Positions 43,067-51,746 of a DNA stretch of 64,000 nucleotides are shown here, piece after piece. The stretch is from Methylocaldum sp. 14B (GTDB lineage Bacteria; Pseudomonadota; Gammaproteobacteria; Methylococcales; Methylococcaceae), in the NCBI RefSeq assembly GCF_002005105.1, contig NZ_MSCV01000005.1:148302-212301 (forward strand). The letters are read 5' to 3'. The position numbers were made by a program, and so were the translations under genes. The first letter of the stretch is position 1. Each line of letters opens with the position of its first letter. The notes below the pieces were generated by a model. It saw nothing but the letters and a program-made list of their open reading frames with translations, did not search any database and was not told the origin of the DNA.

Positions 43067-43948
43067 ATGTTCCAGCATTCCGTCATGCGATTCCCGGCGG
43101 CAACCTTGCCCAGATTTATCGTGCTGGCTTGCTCCGTCGCGCTGTTCCTGAGCGGGGAGGCGTCGGCCGTACCGTTCGATCCCAACATTTCCATCACGGC
43201 CACGGTCGACTTGGACGGTCTCAGTTCTTCCGCGCCGGCGGGATCCACCCAAACCGGGACTTTTTCCCAGGTGATCGGAGGCTCCCTGACGACCTCGACC
43301 GTGGACAGCGGTCTCAATCTCACCGGAACCCTGCCCTTGGGCGGCGCCCTGACCGATATCAATGACAGCGTCGGCATCAGCTTCACCGGCACCGGCAACT
43401 CCGCTGGCGGCTCCGGATCCTCAGACTTTTTCGGAAATTACGGCGTTACCCTGAGCAATGCCTCGGCGACCGATACCTTCCAGATCACCCTCGGCCTCCA
43501 ATTTACCAATCAGGTCGATGCCAATGGAGACGACGTGGGCATCGAAGGGGACATCTTTCTGAATGATGGCGTGACGGAAATCTTCTTCAGCGATCTGATT
43601 TCCGACACTTTTTTCGGCGACTCAGCCGGCGGCTCGAACGACGGGACCACAGTGGATACACCTTTCGGGCCATTGGGCACCTTCGGTGCGTCCTTGTCGG
43701 ACAGCGGCACCGTATTGCTCGATTTCCTTCTCAGCCCGGGCGCCATAATAAATCTGACCGGAGAGAACAATATGTTTCTGGCTCTGTTCGATGGCACTTA
43801 TAGCGCCACCGTCGAGAGCCGGCTCTTTGTCAGCAGCGTGGTGAACCAAACCACGCCGCCGGCCGTTCCCGAACCCGCCACGTTCTGGCTGATCGGAGCA
43901 GGCTTAATGGGACTGCGGGCGACACGCCGATCCATCAAAGCAGATTAG
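43067..43948 (+). CDS. PEP-CTERM sorted exported protein
   Basis: 293 residues from ATG 43067, which starts a signal peptide ending 'GEASA'; a longer frame from 42947 adds an unlikely N-terminus. The mature part is Ser/Thr/Gly-rich and beta-rich. The C-terminus 'VPEPATFWLIGAGLMGLRAT' followed by RRS is the PEP-CTERM signal: motif, helix and basic tail. Such proteins are cut and sorted by an exosortase and go with exopolysaccharide production. The EpsL-type locus at the right end fits, although the exosortase itself is not in the window. Confidence 0.88.
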   Translation: MFQHSVMRFPAATLPRFIVLACSVALFLSGEASAVPFDPNISITATVDLDGLSSSAPAGSTQTGTFSQVIGGSLTTSTVDSGLNLTGTLPLGGALTDINDSVGISFTGTGNSAGGSGSSDFFGNYGVTLSNASATDTFQITLGLQFTNQVDANGDDVGIEGDIFLNDGVTEIFFSDLISDTFFGDSAGGSNDGTTVDTPFGPLGTFGASLSDSGTVLLDFLLSPGAIINLTGENNMFLALFDGTYSATVESRLFVSSVVNQTTPPAVPEPATFWLIGAGLMGLRATRRSIKAD

Positions 43949-43973
43949 ACACTCAATCCTGCGAGAACCAACG

Positions 43974-44645
43974 ATGAACACTCTGCACAACAGAATTCGC
44001 TCGGTATTGAGAGTCATCCTGTTCGGCGGCATGCTGTCGACCGCCATTTCGGCTTCGGCGGCAGGATCCGAGGACTATCTCGGCTCCATCGACTTTGTCG
44101 GTTTCAACTACGCGCCACGGGGTTGGGCCACTTGCGATGGACAACTCCTGTCCATCGCCCAGAATTCAGCGTTGTTTGCGCTGTTGGGCACCACTTACGG
44201 CGGCAATGGCCAGACCACTTTCGCCCTTCCCGATTTGCGGGGACGAGTTCCCATGCATATGGGCCAGGGGCCAGGATTATCCAACCGCATTCTCGGTGAA
44301 AATGGAGGTTCGGAAGCGGTGACTCTAAACGTCGGCCAGATGCCTGCGCACAGCCACCCCGCAACAACGACAGTTGATACGTCCGGGTTGAAAATCCGGG
44401 CAAACACCGGCCAGGCCGCCACCCCCAACCCGGCAGGGAATGCTCTGTCGTCGACCGGCCGTAATAACACCTACAACACGGCCGCGCCGGATGTCGACAT
44501 GGCGGCGAATTCCGTCGGGGGTACGGCATCCGCGACAACTACCATCGGCACAAGCGGCGGAAGCCAGCCGGTCCAGATCATGCCGCCCTATCTGGTGCTC
44601 AACTGCATCGTTGCCCTTGAAGGTCTTTTTCCTTCGCGCAACTGA
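43974..44645 (+). CDS. Exported phage tail-collar domain protein
   Basis: 223 residues with a signal peptide (ends 'ISASA'). 'YLGSIDFVGFNYAPRGWATC', 'DGQLLSIAQNSALFALLGTT' and 'YGGNGQTTFALPDLRGRVPM' are the tail-collar (microcystin-dependent protein-like) signature. The 'GQMPAHSH' and 'QPVQIMPPYLVLNCIVALEG' ends are also typical. Exported, non-phage copies are common in bacteria as surface proteins. It is 25 bases after the PEP-CTERM gene, probably the same operon. Confidence 0.88.
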   Translation: MNTLHNRIRSVLRVILFGGMLSTAISASAAGSEDYLGSIDFVGFNYAPRGWATCDGQLLSIAQNSALFALLGTTYGGNGQTTFALPDLRGRVPMHMGQGPGLSNRILGENGGSEAVTLNVGQMPAHSHPATTTVDTSGLKIRANTGQAATPNPAGNALSSTGRNNTYNTAAPDVDMAANSVGGTASATTTIGTSGGSQPVQIMPPYLVLNCIVALEGLFPSRN

Positions 44646-44651
44646 CGTCCG

Positions 44652-45662
44652 ATGGACAGGCGATTCGTTTTCAAGGTGCTTGCAAAAACCCCGGTTCGCC
44701 GGGGTCTTTGCTTTGTGGCCGGGTGGTTGGCCGTTTCGACATCCGTTTCTCTCGCGGCGGCCGAAGACTGGTCGGCCCAACTGAAAAAGGCCCAGGAATT
44801 GTTGGCCCGGCAGGATTATTCAAGGGCATATGCGGAATATCGGCGACACGCCGAAAAGAAAAACAACCCCCTGGCTCAGTTCACCCTAGCGCTGTTTTAC
44901 GATCTTGGCTGGGGCCGCCCCAAGGACGCCGCAGAGGCGTGCCGCTGGTATGAGCGCGCGGCCAAGGCCAGGCTGCCAACCGCCCAGCATTTCCTGGGCG
45001 ACTGCTTGGTGAAAGGCGTTAACGGTCCGACCGACCCGGCCCGCGCGGCCGTCCTCTACGAGGATGCTGCCCAGGGCGGGCACTGGATTTCCCACTGCGC
45101 GTTGGCAGAGCTATACCTTCGCGGCACCGGTGTGCCCAAGGACCCGGCCAAGGGCGTCGCGTTGTGCGAACAAGTCGCGGCTCGAGGTATCGTCAAGGCG
45201 ATGTACGCGACCGCCTTGCTTTACCTGGAGAGCGACCCGGCCGTGCAAGATTCCGCCAAGGGAAGGGCCTGGCTTGAGCAGGCGGCGCAACGGGGCTATG
45301 GGGAAGCTCAATATCGGCTCGGAATGATCGAACTCGCCGGCGGCCAGCAGCCAAAAAGTCCGGAGAAAGCCCGCTACTGGTTCGAATCGGCGGCCTCACA
45401 CGGTTACGGCCCGGCTTATTTCCCAACCGCAGAATTATATTTCACGGCGCCTCGCGACCCCGCCACCGGCAATTTGGCTCCCGAATTTCTCGCCAAGGCG
45501 TATACGTGGCTTTCCGCCACCCTCCGGCGGGCGCCTGGTCCTGAAGAAGTGCGACGCGCTTCCGAGATGCTGGAGCAAGTGAACGCCGTTATGCCGGAGA
45601 CATGGAAGCCCGAACTTGACGAGAGATTAGCCCGCCACTTTGCCGCCTTTCCTCCCCCGTGA
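44652..45662 (+). CDS. Exported Sel1-repeat protein
   Basis: 336 residues with signal peptide (ends 'VSLAAA'). Tandem Sel1/TPR-like repeats: 'AQFTLALFYDLGWGRPKDAA', 'AQHFLGDCLVKGVNGPTDPA', 'SHCALAELYLRGTGVPKDPA' and 'AQYRLGMIELAGGQQPKSPE'. These form a protein-binding solenoid, likely periplasmic. It begins 6 bases after the collar gene and closes that operon. Confidence 0.88.
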   Translation: MDRRFVFKVLAKTPVRRGLCFVAGWLAVSTSVSLAAAEDWSAQLKKAQELLARQDYSRAYAEYRRHAEKKNNPLAQFTLALFYDLGWGRPKDAAEACRWYERAAKARLPTAQHFLGDCLVKGVNGPTDPARAAVLYEDAAQGGHWISHCALAELYLRGTGVPKDPAKGVALCEQVAARGIVKAMYATALLYLESDPAVQDSAKGRAWLEQAAQRGYGEAQYRLGMIELAGGQQPKSPEKARYWFESAASHGYGPAYFPTAELYFTAPRDPATGNLAPEFLAKAYTWLSATLRRAPGPEEVRRASEMLEQVNAVMPETWKPELDERLARHFAAFPPP

Positions 45663-46137
45663 GGATCGCTCTTTTTGTCTATATCCTCCTTGAGTCGCCC
45701 GAGGGTAAAGCAGTCGTTCAGAAATGGCCGGTATCGGCGAAGGCGAATGACCGTTCAGGCCGGAGGCTGTGTGAAAACGCAAAAATTGAAAATCGGGTGG
45801 AGAGGTTCCGCCGAGTTTTGCCTAACGTTCCTGCCGACGTGGAGTTATCGATTCAGAATTTGCTTGTTAGTGACGGATGAATGGAGTGAATTCCATCTCG
45901 AGTCGGTTCGCTCGTGAGTTTTCACACAGCCTCGCCGAATTCCTGCCGTTGATCTGTACGAAGTGCGTGGCGGAAAGTGCGGCTCATTGCTGGTGGAATC
46001 AGTCAATCCGAGCGGGAAGCGCCCACAACGAGAATTCCGCGCGCCAAGTGCACGTCCTGAGCACGCTCTCGCCTTTGTTAACCATAACGCGTTGCTAGTC
46101 GTTTTCCGGTTACAGCCATTGCCAGGCGAATTTTGGG
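45663..46137. other. Gene-free stretch
   Basis: Small overlapping frames only. Eroded repeat text ('AAATGGCCGGTATCGGCGAA', 'CGCTCTCGCCTTTG') is present. I see no promoter or RNA gene. Confidence 0.35.
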
Positions 46138-46242
46138 CTAAGTACATTCCGCAAATATTTGCGGAATCTCGACTGATTGGCTTGATTGGCGGGGTTGTCC
46201 TGCAGGTTGCCTATGCCGCAAGGCTCCCCTGAATGTACTTAG
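46138..46242 (-). repeat. 105-bp CTAAGTACATTCC element, second copy
   Basis: CTAAGTACATTCCGC at the left and GAATGTACTTAG at the right are inverted repeats. It is directly joined to the following MITE, as at 13482-13589. Confidence 0.7.
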
Positions 46243-46715
46243 AGCATTTTCATACCTATTGTACGGGCACTCGCGCGTAGGTCGGGAATCCCTTCCCAAT
46301 CGCAAACGGGCCTTTAATCGGCCCCTTCCAATCGCAAACGGCGTCTTCGGGAAGGGCGTGGCCGGCGCTCCCGGCCAGGCCGTTTGCGATTGGAGCTCCG
46401 AAGCCGCCCTTCCCGACGGTGCCGTTGGGCCAACGGGTTCGTCGGCAAAGGATTGCCGACCTACGACTGTAGCACCCTGTAGGTCGGGAATCCCTCCCAA
46501 TCGCAAACGGCGTCTTCGGGAGCGCCGAAGCCCCTCTTCCCGACGCCACGTCCCGGCCGAGCGTCTTCGTCGGAAGGGTCGCGACTAAAGCGACCGTTTG
46601 CGATTGGGAAAGGATTGCTGACCTACGAATGCTTGAATCCATTTACCCGAGCCGAAGGCGCCAACGACTTTCGCCAAGCCTGTTTTGCCGTACGAGCGCG
46701 ATGAAAACGCTCTAA
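46239..46715 (-). mobile_element. MITE-like element, copy B
   Basis: Ends TTAGAGCATTTTCAT and ATGAAAACGCTCTAA. It is close to the reverse complement of copy A (13010-13485) and carries five CAATCGCAAACGG units: + at 46297, 46329 and 46498, - at 46380 and 46594. Stems include GGCC-TTTAATC-GGCC and GGCCGG/CCGGCC around GCGCTCC. The composite with the 105-bp element is conserved at both loci. Confidence 0.75.
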
Positions 46716-46807
46716 TGCTGCCGCTTGCTTCTGATCATCGTAAGCAAATCAAGCCTGCAAACTTGCCGACAGACGACAAAATTCCTCAAGAAGCCCCATT
46801 GACAAAT

Positions 46808-46828
46808 AAGACGACCGGTCATATTGTT
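46808..46828. promoter_or_regulatory. TetR-type operator 1
   Basis: AAGACGACCGGTCATATTGT with centre GACCGGTC, 9 bases before the TetR gene start. An almost identical site lies after the gene at 47448, so autoregulation is likely. Confidence 0.65.
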
Positions 46829-46836
46829 CATGCCCC

Positions 46837-47430
46837 ATGAGAAAACGAGATTCCGCCGAAGTCCGAGAAAAGCTGCTCGACCATGGCGTCATGCTTCTTA
46901 TGGAGCAGGGCTACCATGGCACGGGAATCCAGGAAATCGTCGAAAGCGTCGGCATGCCGAAGGGGTCTTTCTACAACCACTTTGCCAGCAAGGAAGCCTT
47001 CAGTGCAGAGGTGGTCCAGCACTACATCGAGCCGTTCATCAAGCAACTCGACGGACACCTCAATCGCAGGAATGTCAGTGCGGAGGCGGCGCTGAAAGCC
47101 TATTTCAAAGAACTCATGGAGGAGACCGAGCGCAGAGACTTCAAAGGCGGGTGTCTGCTCGGCAACCTCATCGGAGAGATAGGCGAAACGAGCGATCTTT
47201 GTTCTACCTCGCTGCGCGACGCCGTCCACCGTTATCGCGACAAACTGAAAGAAGGTATCGCTCGCGGGCAAGCGGAAGGAAGCTTCCGAAAGGACCTGAC
47301 AGCCACGTTCATGGCCGACCTGGTGCTCAATCTCTGGCAGGGCGCTTTGCTTCGCATGAAAATCGAGCGTTCGGTTCAGCCTCTAACGCAGGTCTTCGAG
47401 TTTCTTCTCGACGATTACTTCAAAGCCTGA
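46837..47430 (+). CDS. TetR/AcrR family regulator
   Basis: 197 residues. The N-terminal helix-turn-helix 'MEQGYHGTGIQEIVESVGMP' continues 'KGSFYNHFASKEAFSAEVV', the canonical TetR DNA-binding motif. The ligand domain has 'ERRDFKGGCLLGNLIGEIGE', as in AcuR/NemR-like members where a Cys can sense electrophiles. Paired GACCGGTC operators bracket the gene. The regulated gene downstream seems lost: after the second operator, a ribosome site and start codon lead to a stop after three codons. Confidence 0.9.
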   Translation: MRKRDSAEVREKLLDHGVMLLMEQGYHGTGIQEIVESVGMPKGSFYNHFASKEAFSAEVVQHYIEPFIKQLDGHLNRRNVSAEAALKAYFKELMEETERRDFKGGCLLGNLIGEIGETSDLCSTSLRDAVHRYRDKLKEGIARGQAEGSFRKDLTATFMADLVLNLWQGALLRMKIERSVQPLTQVFEFLLDDYFKA

Positions 47431-47447
47431 TTTTTTTGCCCGTTGAA

Positions 47448-47468
47448 AAAACGACCGGTCATCTTGTT
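47448..47468. promoter_or_regulatory. TetR-type operator 2
   Basis: AAAACGACCGGTCATCTTGT differs from operator 1 at two positions over 20 bases. It is positioned to control whatever followed the regulator gene. Confidence 0.65.
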
Positions 47469-47837
47469 TTCGTGTCGAGACTGAGAGAAAGGAGAACCGA
47501 GATGCTTTATTGACTGATCAAAAGAGAAATGCGCAGAGCCCGAAAACGTTTACCCGACGAGAGTCGATCGATGTCGAAGAAATCCCGCTCCGTCATCCGA
47601 AATCTCGGCCCCGATCCGTGACGGGCCCGAAGCCATTGACCGGCGACACGGTCCATGGCGTCTGCATCGCCTTAGAGCCTATCCCAGGAGGTCACAAAAC
47701 CCTTCGACTCGGCTCAGGACAGGCCCTTCGACAGGCTCAGGGCGAACGGCCTACTAAGATCGGCTCGGAGACGAACACATCATTCGCAAGCAATTCCCAG
47801 CCGAACACATGATGAAAAATTCACAGGAGAAAAAAGC
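47469..47837 (+). other. Orphaned start of lost TetR target, then repeat
   Basis: GGAG and ATG at 47502 are well placed, but the frame reads Met-Leu-Tyr-stop. A TTG frame (47510-47812) continues for 100 codons without a recognisable product, and its 3' half is repeat DNA (TTCGACAGGCTCAGG family at about 47675-47765). I read this as a gene remnant. Confidence 0.5.
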
Positions 47838-49016
47838 ATGAAATGCCATCGCTTCACCCGCGCCTCTTTACGAGCATTGAGTTTGAGCGCCCTGAGCGTC
47901 TTGGTACCGGCCACGGCAAGCGCTGAACTGCTCGCCATGCTCAACTATGAAAGCAAGGTTGGGCAGCCGAATCGCAGAGAGGGTATTGCGGTCATCGATG
48001 TGGACCCGAACTCGCCCACATTCAACCAGATTGTCAAAGATACGCCCTTGCCCCCGGATTTCGTGGCGCATCACATCTATTACAACAAAGACGTGACCAA
48101 GGCATATGTCACGTCCCTCGGGCATACCGAGCTCTATGTTTACGACCTCTCGAAATTCCCCGAAGAAAAGACCGTCGTAGCCGTCCCGGATTGCAAGGTG
48201 GGAGAGGACATAACGTTCTCGGACGATCGCAAGCACTGGTATCTCAGCTGCATGGGGTCCAACAACGTCATCGTTGGCGATGCCCGGTCGGATAAGCCGA
48301 TTGCAACGATCGGGAACGACGGAGCTAGCGACAAGTTCATAAAGTATCCCCACGGCGTCATGCTCAATGACGAGCTCGACCGCATCTTCGTGACAAGCAC
48401 GGTCAACCCCAATGATCTGAACGGTGCCGGCGAGACGGTCTCCGTCATACAAGCGTCTACCCGGAAAATTCTTTCGACCCACAAGCTTTCGTATAAACCC
48501 TCGCCTTCCGGGGAAGCGCCGGTCGAAATTGCCTTCATCCCCCATCGCAAGCCCCAGATAGCCTACATAAACAATATGAATGGCGGAGCCTTGTGGACTG
48601 CGACCTGGCGTTCGGAGACCGAGGACTTCAGATTTCAGAGGGTATTTGACTTCGCGGAAACCGGCCAAAGTCTCCCGCTGGAAATGGGCTTCAACGAGGA
48701 AGTCGACCGCCTCTATATCACTACAGCCAAGCCCGGCGCTTTCAACATTTTCGACATCGCCGATCCTTATAAGCCAAAACTGCTGTCGACGATCCCGACT
48801 GCCGGCGGCGCGCACCACTTCGTGCTCTCGCCCGATCATCGCTACGCCATCGTTCAGAACAGCTTCATCAATTTGCCGGAGATGGACGACGGTTCGGTGA
48901 GCGTTATCGACTTGCACCAGAACAAGGTGGTCGCGACGGTCGATGTCCTCAAGAAGGCTGGCCTAACGCCGAACTGCATCATCGCGATGCCGAGTTGGTA
49001 TAAGAGCGATCACTGA
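47838..49016 (+). CDS. Exported YncE-like beta-propeller protein
   Basis: 392 residues. Signal peptide ends 'ATASA'. Repeated blades such as 'YYNKDVTKAYVTSLGHTELY', 'TFSDDRKHWYLSCMGSNNVI' and 'FVLSPDHRYAIVQNSFINLP' form a seven-bladed propeller of the YncE or cytochrome-cd1-like type. The ribosome site CAGGAG precedes the ATG. The role is unknown; such proteins bind DNA, metals or partners in the periplasm. Confidence 0.75.
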   Translation: MKCHRFTRASLRALSLSALSVLVPATASAELLAMLNYESKVGQPNRREGIAVIDVDPNSPTFNQIVKDTPLPPDFVAHHIYYNKDVTKAYVTSLGHTELYVYDLSKFPEEKTVVAVPDCKVGEDITFSDDRKHWYLSCMGSNNVIVGDARSDKPIATIGNDGASDKFIKYPHGVMLNDELDRIFVTSTVNPNDLNGAGETVSVIQASTRKILSTHKLSYKPSPSGEAPVEIAFIPHRKPQIAYINNMNGGALWTATWRSETEDFRFQRVFDFAETGQSLPLEMGFNEEVDRLYITTAKPGAFNIFDIADPYKPKLLSTIPTAGGAHHFVLSPDHRYAIVQNSFINLPEMDDGSVSVIDLHQNKVVATVDVLKKAGLTPNCIIAMPSWYKSDH

Positions 49017-49070
49017 GACGAATACGACGCAACCCTTTGCGGATGGCCTATTCCGGGGAATATGACCGCA

Positions 49071-49307
49071 AGAGCATTTTCATATCTACTGTACGGGCAC
49101 TCGCGAGTAGGTCGGGAATCCCTTCCAATCGCAAACGGTGTCTCCGGGAGCGCCGAAGCCGCCCTTCCCGACAGTGCAGTTGGGCCAACGGGTTCGTCGG
49201 CAAAGGATTGCCGACCTACAAATGCTTGACTCAATTCATCCGAGCCGAAGGCGCCAACGACGTCCGCCAAGCCGGTTTTGCCATACGAGCGCGATGAAAA
49301 CGCTCTA
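49071..49307 (+). mobile_element. MITE-like element, copy C
   Basis: It runs from AGAGCATTTTCATATC (the initial TTA has changed) to GATGAAAACGCTCTAA. One CAATCGCAAACGG unit lies at 49126-49138. The interior is otherwise like copy B but shorter. Confidence 0.7.
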
Positions 49308-49512
49308 AGCAGACGCGGACATCCGAATGAGGTTTAACCGGGGAGAGCCGTGGGTTCTCCCCGTTCCATACGGGTAGGCGAGGAGAGGAGGGACATCGGG
49401 GAGCAGTCCTCGCGCGCCGACACATGCCGGAATTCGAGAACTGCCCCCATTCACCTGCGGAGGAAGAGATCGACCGTCAAGGCCGCAAACCATGGGCGCG
49501 CCTGATTCGCCT

Positions 49513-50238
49513 TCAGCGGGATTGCGGAGGCGAGCTCGGCGCAGCGGACCGGTCGCCGTTTCTTTTCAGAAAATCCGGGAGCGCGGAGGTGTCTTCCCAA
49601 AACAGCAAACCGGACAAGGGCCTGATCGGCTGGGGGTCTGAGGCCATGAGACCCGGGATCCAGTCCGCGGGAATGGCATAGTGTCCGGTCTTGCCGCCCG
49701 CGGAGAAGAATGTGGCGAGACCGACCAGGCGGCCGTCCTGGTCGAATATCCCGCTGCCGCTCGCGCCCTGGACGAAACCCGCGGTGGTTTCGATGACCAA
49801 GCTGCCGTCATAGGGATGCAAGCGTTCGACACGGCCCTCGGCGAAAGCGATGCCGATAGCTCGGGGATAACCGTACATATAGATCGTTTCGCCGACGGAA
49901 AGTACCGATGTGGTGCCCAGACTCGCAACCGGTAGCGACATTCCCGGCGCTTCAAGAATGCACAGATCGTGTTTCAAATCGGCGCGCTGGCTGGCTGCGC
50001 GATAGCGTAAAGCGCCTTTCCCGACGACGATCGAATCGGCGTGCCGCGTGACATGGCAGTTGGTCGCCACGCGATCGTAATCGACGACGACACCGGAGCC
50101 GACAAAAGCCCTGCCGTCCCTTGGATAGGCCTGGACCTGAACGACGCTGAGCGCAAGCGTGTGATTCACTTCTGCCGCCCAGGCGATGTTTAACATCCAA
50201 GGTCCGAGCACGGTAACGATTAATGTGATCTGGCGCAT
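49513..50238 (-). CDS. Exported trypsin-like serine protease
   Basis: 241 residues with signal peptide (ends 'IAWAA'). The S1 triad is visible: His in 'RVATNCHVTRHAD', Asp in 'ADLKHDLCILEAP' and Ser in 'QGASGSGIFDQDGRLVGLAT'. It lacks the PDZ domains of DegP-type proteases. The ATG follows AGGAAG. Likely periplasmic; substrate unknown. Confidence 0.85.
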   Translation of the reverse strand: MRQITLIVTVLGPWMLNIAWAAEVNHTLALSVVQVQAYPRDGRAFVGSGVVVDYDRVATNCHVTRHADSIVVGKGALRYRAASQRADLKHDLCILEAPGMSLPVASLGTTSVLSVGETIYMYGYPRAIGIAFAEGRVERLHPYDGSLVIETTAGFVQGASGSGIFDQDGRLVGLATFFSAGGKTGHYAIPADWIPGLMASDPQPIRPLSGLLFWEDTSALPDFLKRNGDRSAAPSSPPQSR

Positions 50239-50640
50239 GGGTTTCTTCCTGTTTCCCAGTACTCCGAAGGGAGCCTTTCTGTTTCGAACGTTCGAGCGTA
50301 CCGGAAGTTTATACGGTTTCCTTTGCCTTTATATCGCCAACGGTTCCCGTGACGGCGACGCGGAAATCGCGTGATTTGGCTCCGAACAGGGGACGATCGT
50401 GGCTGCGCTGTTCCGGCGTTGCGTTTCACTGAATGTGGGCTGCGACATCGTTACGCGCTTCGGCATATGCCGGCAAGCTGCCACTCCCTCGCCGGAGGCG
50501 CACCAGCAAGTAGCCCGGATGAAACGCAGTGGAATCCGGGAGACTCGAGGCACCGATCGTCCCGGATTCCGCAAAGCTCCATCCGGGCTATGCCGGCTTC
50601 ACCAAAAGACGGGAAGCGGGGGTGACGAAGGAATGCTTGA
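50239..50640. other. Gene-free stretch with a GTAGCCCGGATG-type repeat
   Basis: Contains a palindromic repeat at 50506-50592: AGTAGCCCGGATGAAACGC, CCGGGAGACTCG, then CCCGGATTCCGCAAAGCTCC, ending CATCCGGGCTA. A second copy is at 58155-58246. No gene is seen. Confidence 0.6.
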
Positions 50641-50646
50641 CCAAAT

Positions 50647-50665
50647 AATGAGAATCATTATCATT
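50647..50665. promoter_or_regulatory. Fur box
   Basis: AATGAGAATCATTATCATT matches the Fur consensus at nearly all positions. It is 24 bases before the small ORF at 50689. Confidence 0.85.
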
Positions 50666-50688
50666 CGTATCATGGAGGATGCGTCATC

Positions 50689-50928
50689 ATGGGTTCCATA
50701 ACTCCCCCGTTGAACGAGAAAGACAGCGTCATGCTTCGAATCAGCGTCGACAAGCTCTCTGAGCTCATTGAAACAGGGAGCCTTTGTGCGACCGATTTTT
50801 CCTGTCTCGATCACCAATCCAAAACCACGATACAGGGCTTATTCCTGCGGTTCTGTCTGCATGGATGTCACGCCCATCGAAACGTGCGGGTTGGCCGACC
50901 GCCACCCATGACCGATTCGCCCAGTTGA
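50689..50928 (+). CDS. Fur-controlled small cysteine-containing protein
   Basis: 79 residues; ATG 50689 follows GGAGG. The conserved-looking core 'MLRISVDKLSELIETGSLCA' continues 'TDFSCLDHQSKTTIQGLFLR' and FCLHGC, with four Cys. The rest of the C-terminus looks unconserved. I recognise no named family. Placement behind a Fur box implies an iron-starvation role. A start at internal Met 50731 is possible. Confidence 0.6.
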   Translation: MGSITPPLNEKDSVMLRISVDKLSELIETGSLCATDFSCLDHQSKTTIQGLFLRFCLHGCHAHRNVRVGRPPPMTDSPS

Positions 50929-51137
50929 GTGCCGGTCCCGGCAGACCTCGGAAACCGTTCGACCGACGTGTTCCGAGCGAAGGTGAGGGCTTGGGGGAAT
51001 GGTCGAGCGTGATCGCCCGCAAATGTCCGGGACACGACCAACTTTGGCCAGAGCCGGGGCCATTGCGATAGAGATCGAGATTTGCGCCCGCTTTTACACA
51101 TGAACGCCCGTGCGTTCCATAACTTAAGGAGAGACCC

Positions 51138-51380
51138 GTGCAACGAAAAGCTTGTAATACCGAAACCTTGGCCCGGAGCGAAGTCTGCTCGGTCGAGTAC
51201 TGCCGGAGCTGCGCCGTGTTCCATGTCAATGTCGGCCCCGTCACGGTGCATTTCCGGCCGTCCACTTTCCGAATGTTGTGCACTACGCTGAACGCAGCAC
51301 TCGCCCGATTTCGACACGTTCGTCCGGTATTGTCGTCCCGTACTGCAAATCAAGACGAGATCATCGACCGTAGTCCGTGA
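51138..51380 (+). CDS. Small cysteine-rich protein
   Basis: 80 residues from GTG 51138 behind AAGGAGAG. 'SEVCSVEYCRSCAVFHVNVG' has three Cys close together, then 'TVHFRPSTFRMLCTTLNAAL'. It is probably in the same iron-regulated unit as 50689. The CxxxxCxxC pattern could bind metal; no family recalled. Confidence 0.6.
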   Translation: MQRKACNTETLARSEVCSVEYCRSCAVFHVNVGPVTVHFRPSTFRMLCTTLNAALARFRHVRPVLSSRTANQDEIIDRSP

Positions 51381-51395
51381 GGAGCAAGCAAACAA

Positions 51396-51746
51396 TCAAT
51401 ACGAAGTAGCAAGGGCGGCGAGAGGAGCGCCATGGACGAAACGATGAGCGGAGTAGGGGCGACTTGGGCGGACGCATCCGTGCTGGAAGGCGTTCGGCGG
51501 TAGAGAGCCGAGCCAATGCAGCAGACCGGCACGGACTTCGGCGCCGCCGTCATACACCACGTTCAGCGAACAAGTCCGGCGATTGGTCCGGACCGTCCTC
51601 ACCCCGTCCATATCCGAGACACGGGCTTCGAACTCATCGACGGCGAAACAAGGATGCGCAAGCCGGGCGAGCCGCAGCCGAAACCGCCGGTAGGTATTTT
51701 CAAGAACTTCTAGGTGACACGACAATGAAGCTTGAACACGACTCAT
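51396..51746 (-). CDS. HMA_2-like domain protein
   Basis: Up to 116 residues. 'RRFRLRLARLAHPCFAVDEF', 'EARVSDMDGVRTVRTNRRTC' and 'SLNVVYDGG' fit the metal-ATPase N-terminal type (HMA_2) fold: GR-x-RLR start, GV-x-x-V and S-L-x-V-x-Y-D. There is no CxxC. The ATG overlaps the start of the EcsC gene on the other strand by 22 bases, so the real start may be further in. The last 40 residues lack similarity to anything I know. Confidence 0.45.
   Translation of the reverse strand: MSRVQASLSCHLEVLENTYRRFRLRLARLAHPCFAVDEFEARVSDMDGVRTVRTNRRTCSLNVVYDGGAEVRAGLLHWLGSLPPNAFQHGCVRPSRPYSAHRFVHGAPLAALATSY

Noticed and set aside
43974..44645. Prophage remnant
   Set aside because: The tail-collar protein has a signal peptide and sits with surface-protein genes; no other phage gene is present.
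46297..46606. CRISPR array at second locus
   Set aside because: Same reasons as at 13 kb; it is the reverse copy of that element.
51432..51503. 23-codon ORF after AGGAG
   Set aside because: Could be translated, but it lies antisense to the better-supported HMA-like frame and has no other evidence.
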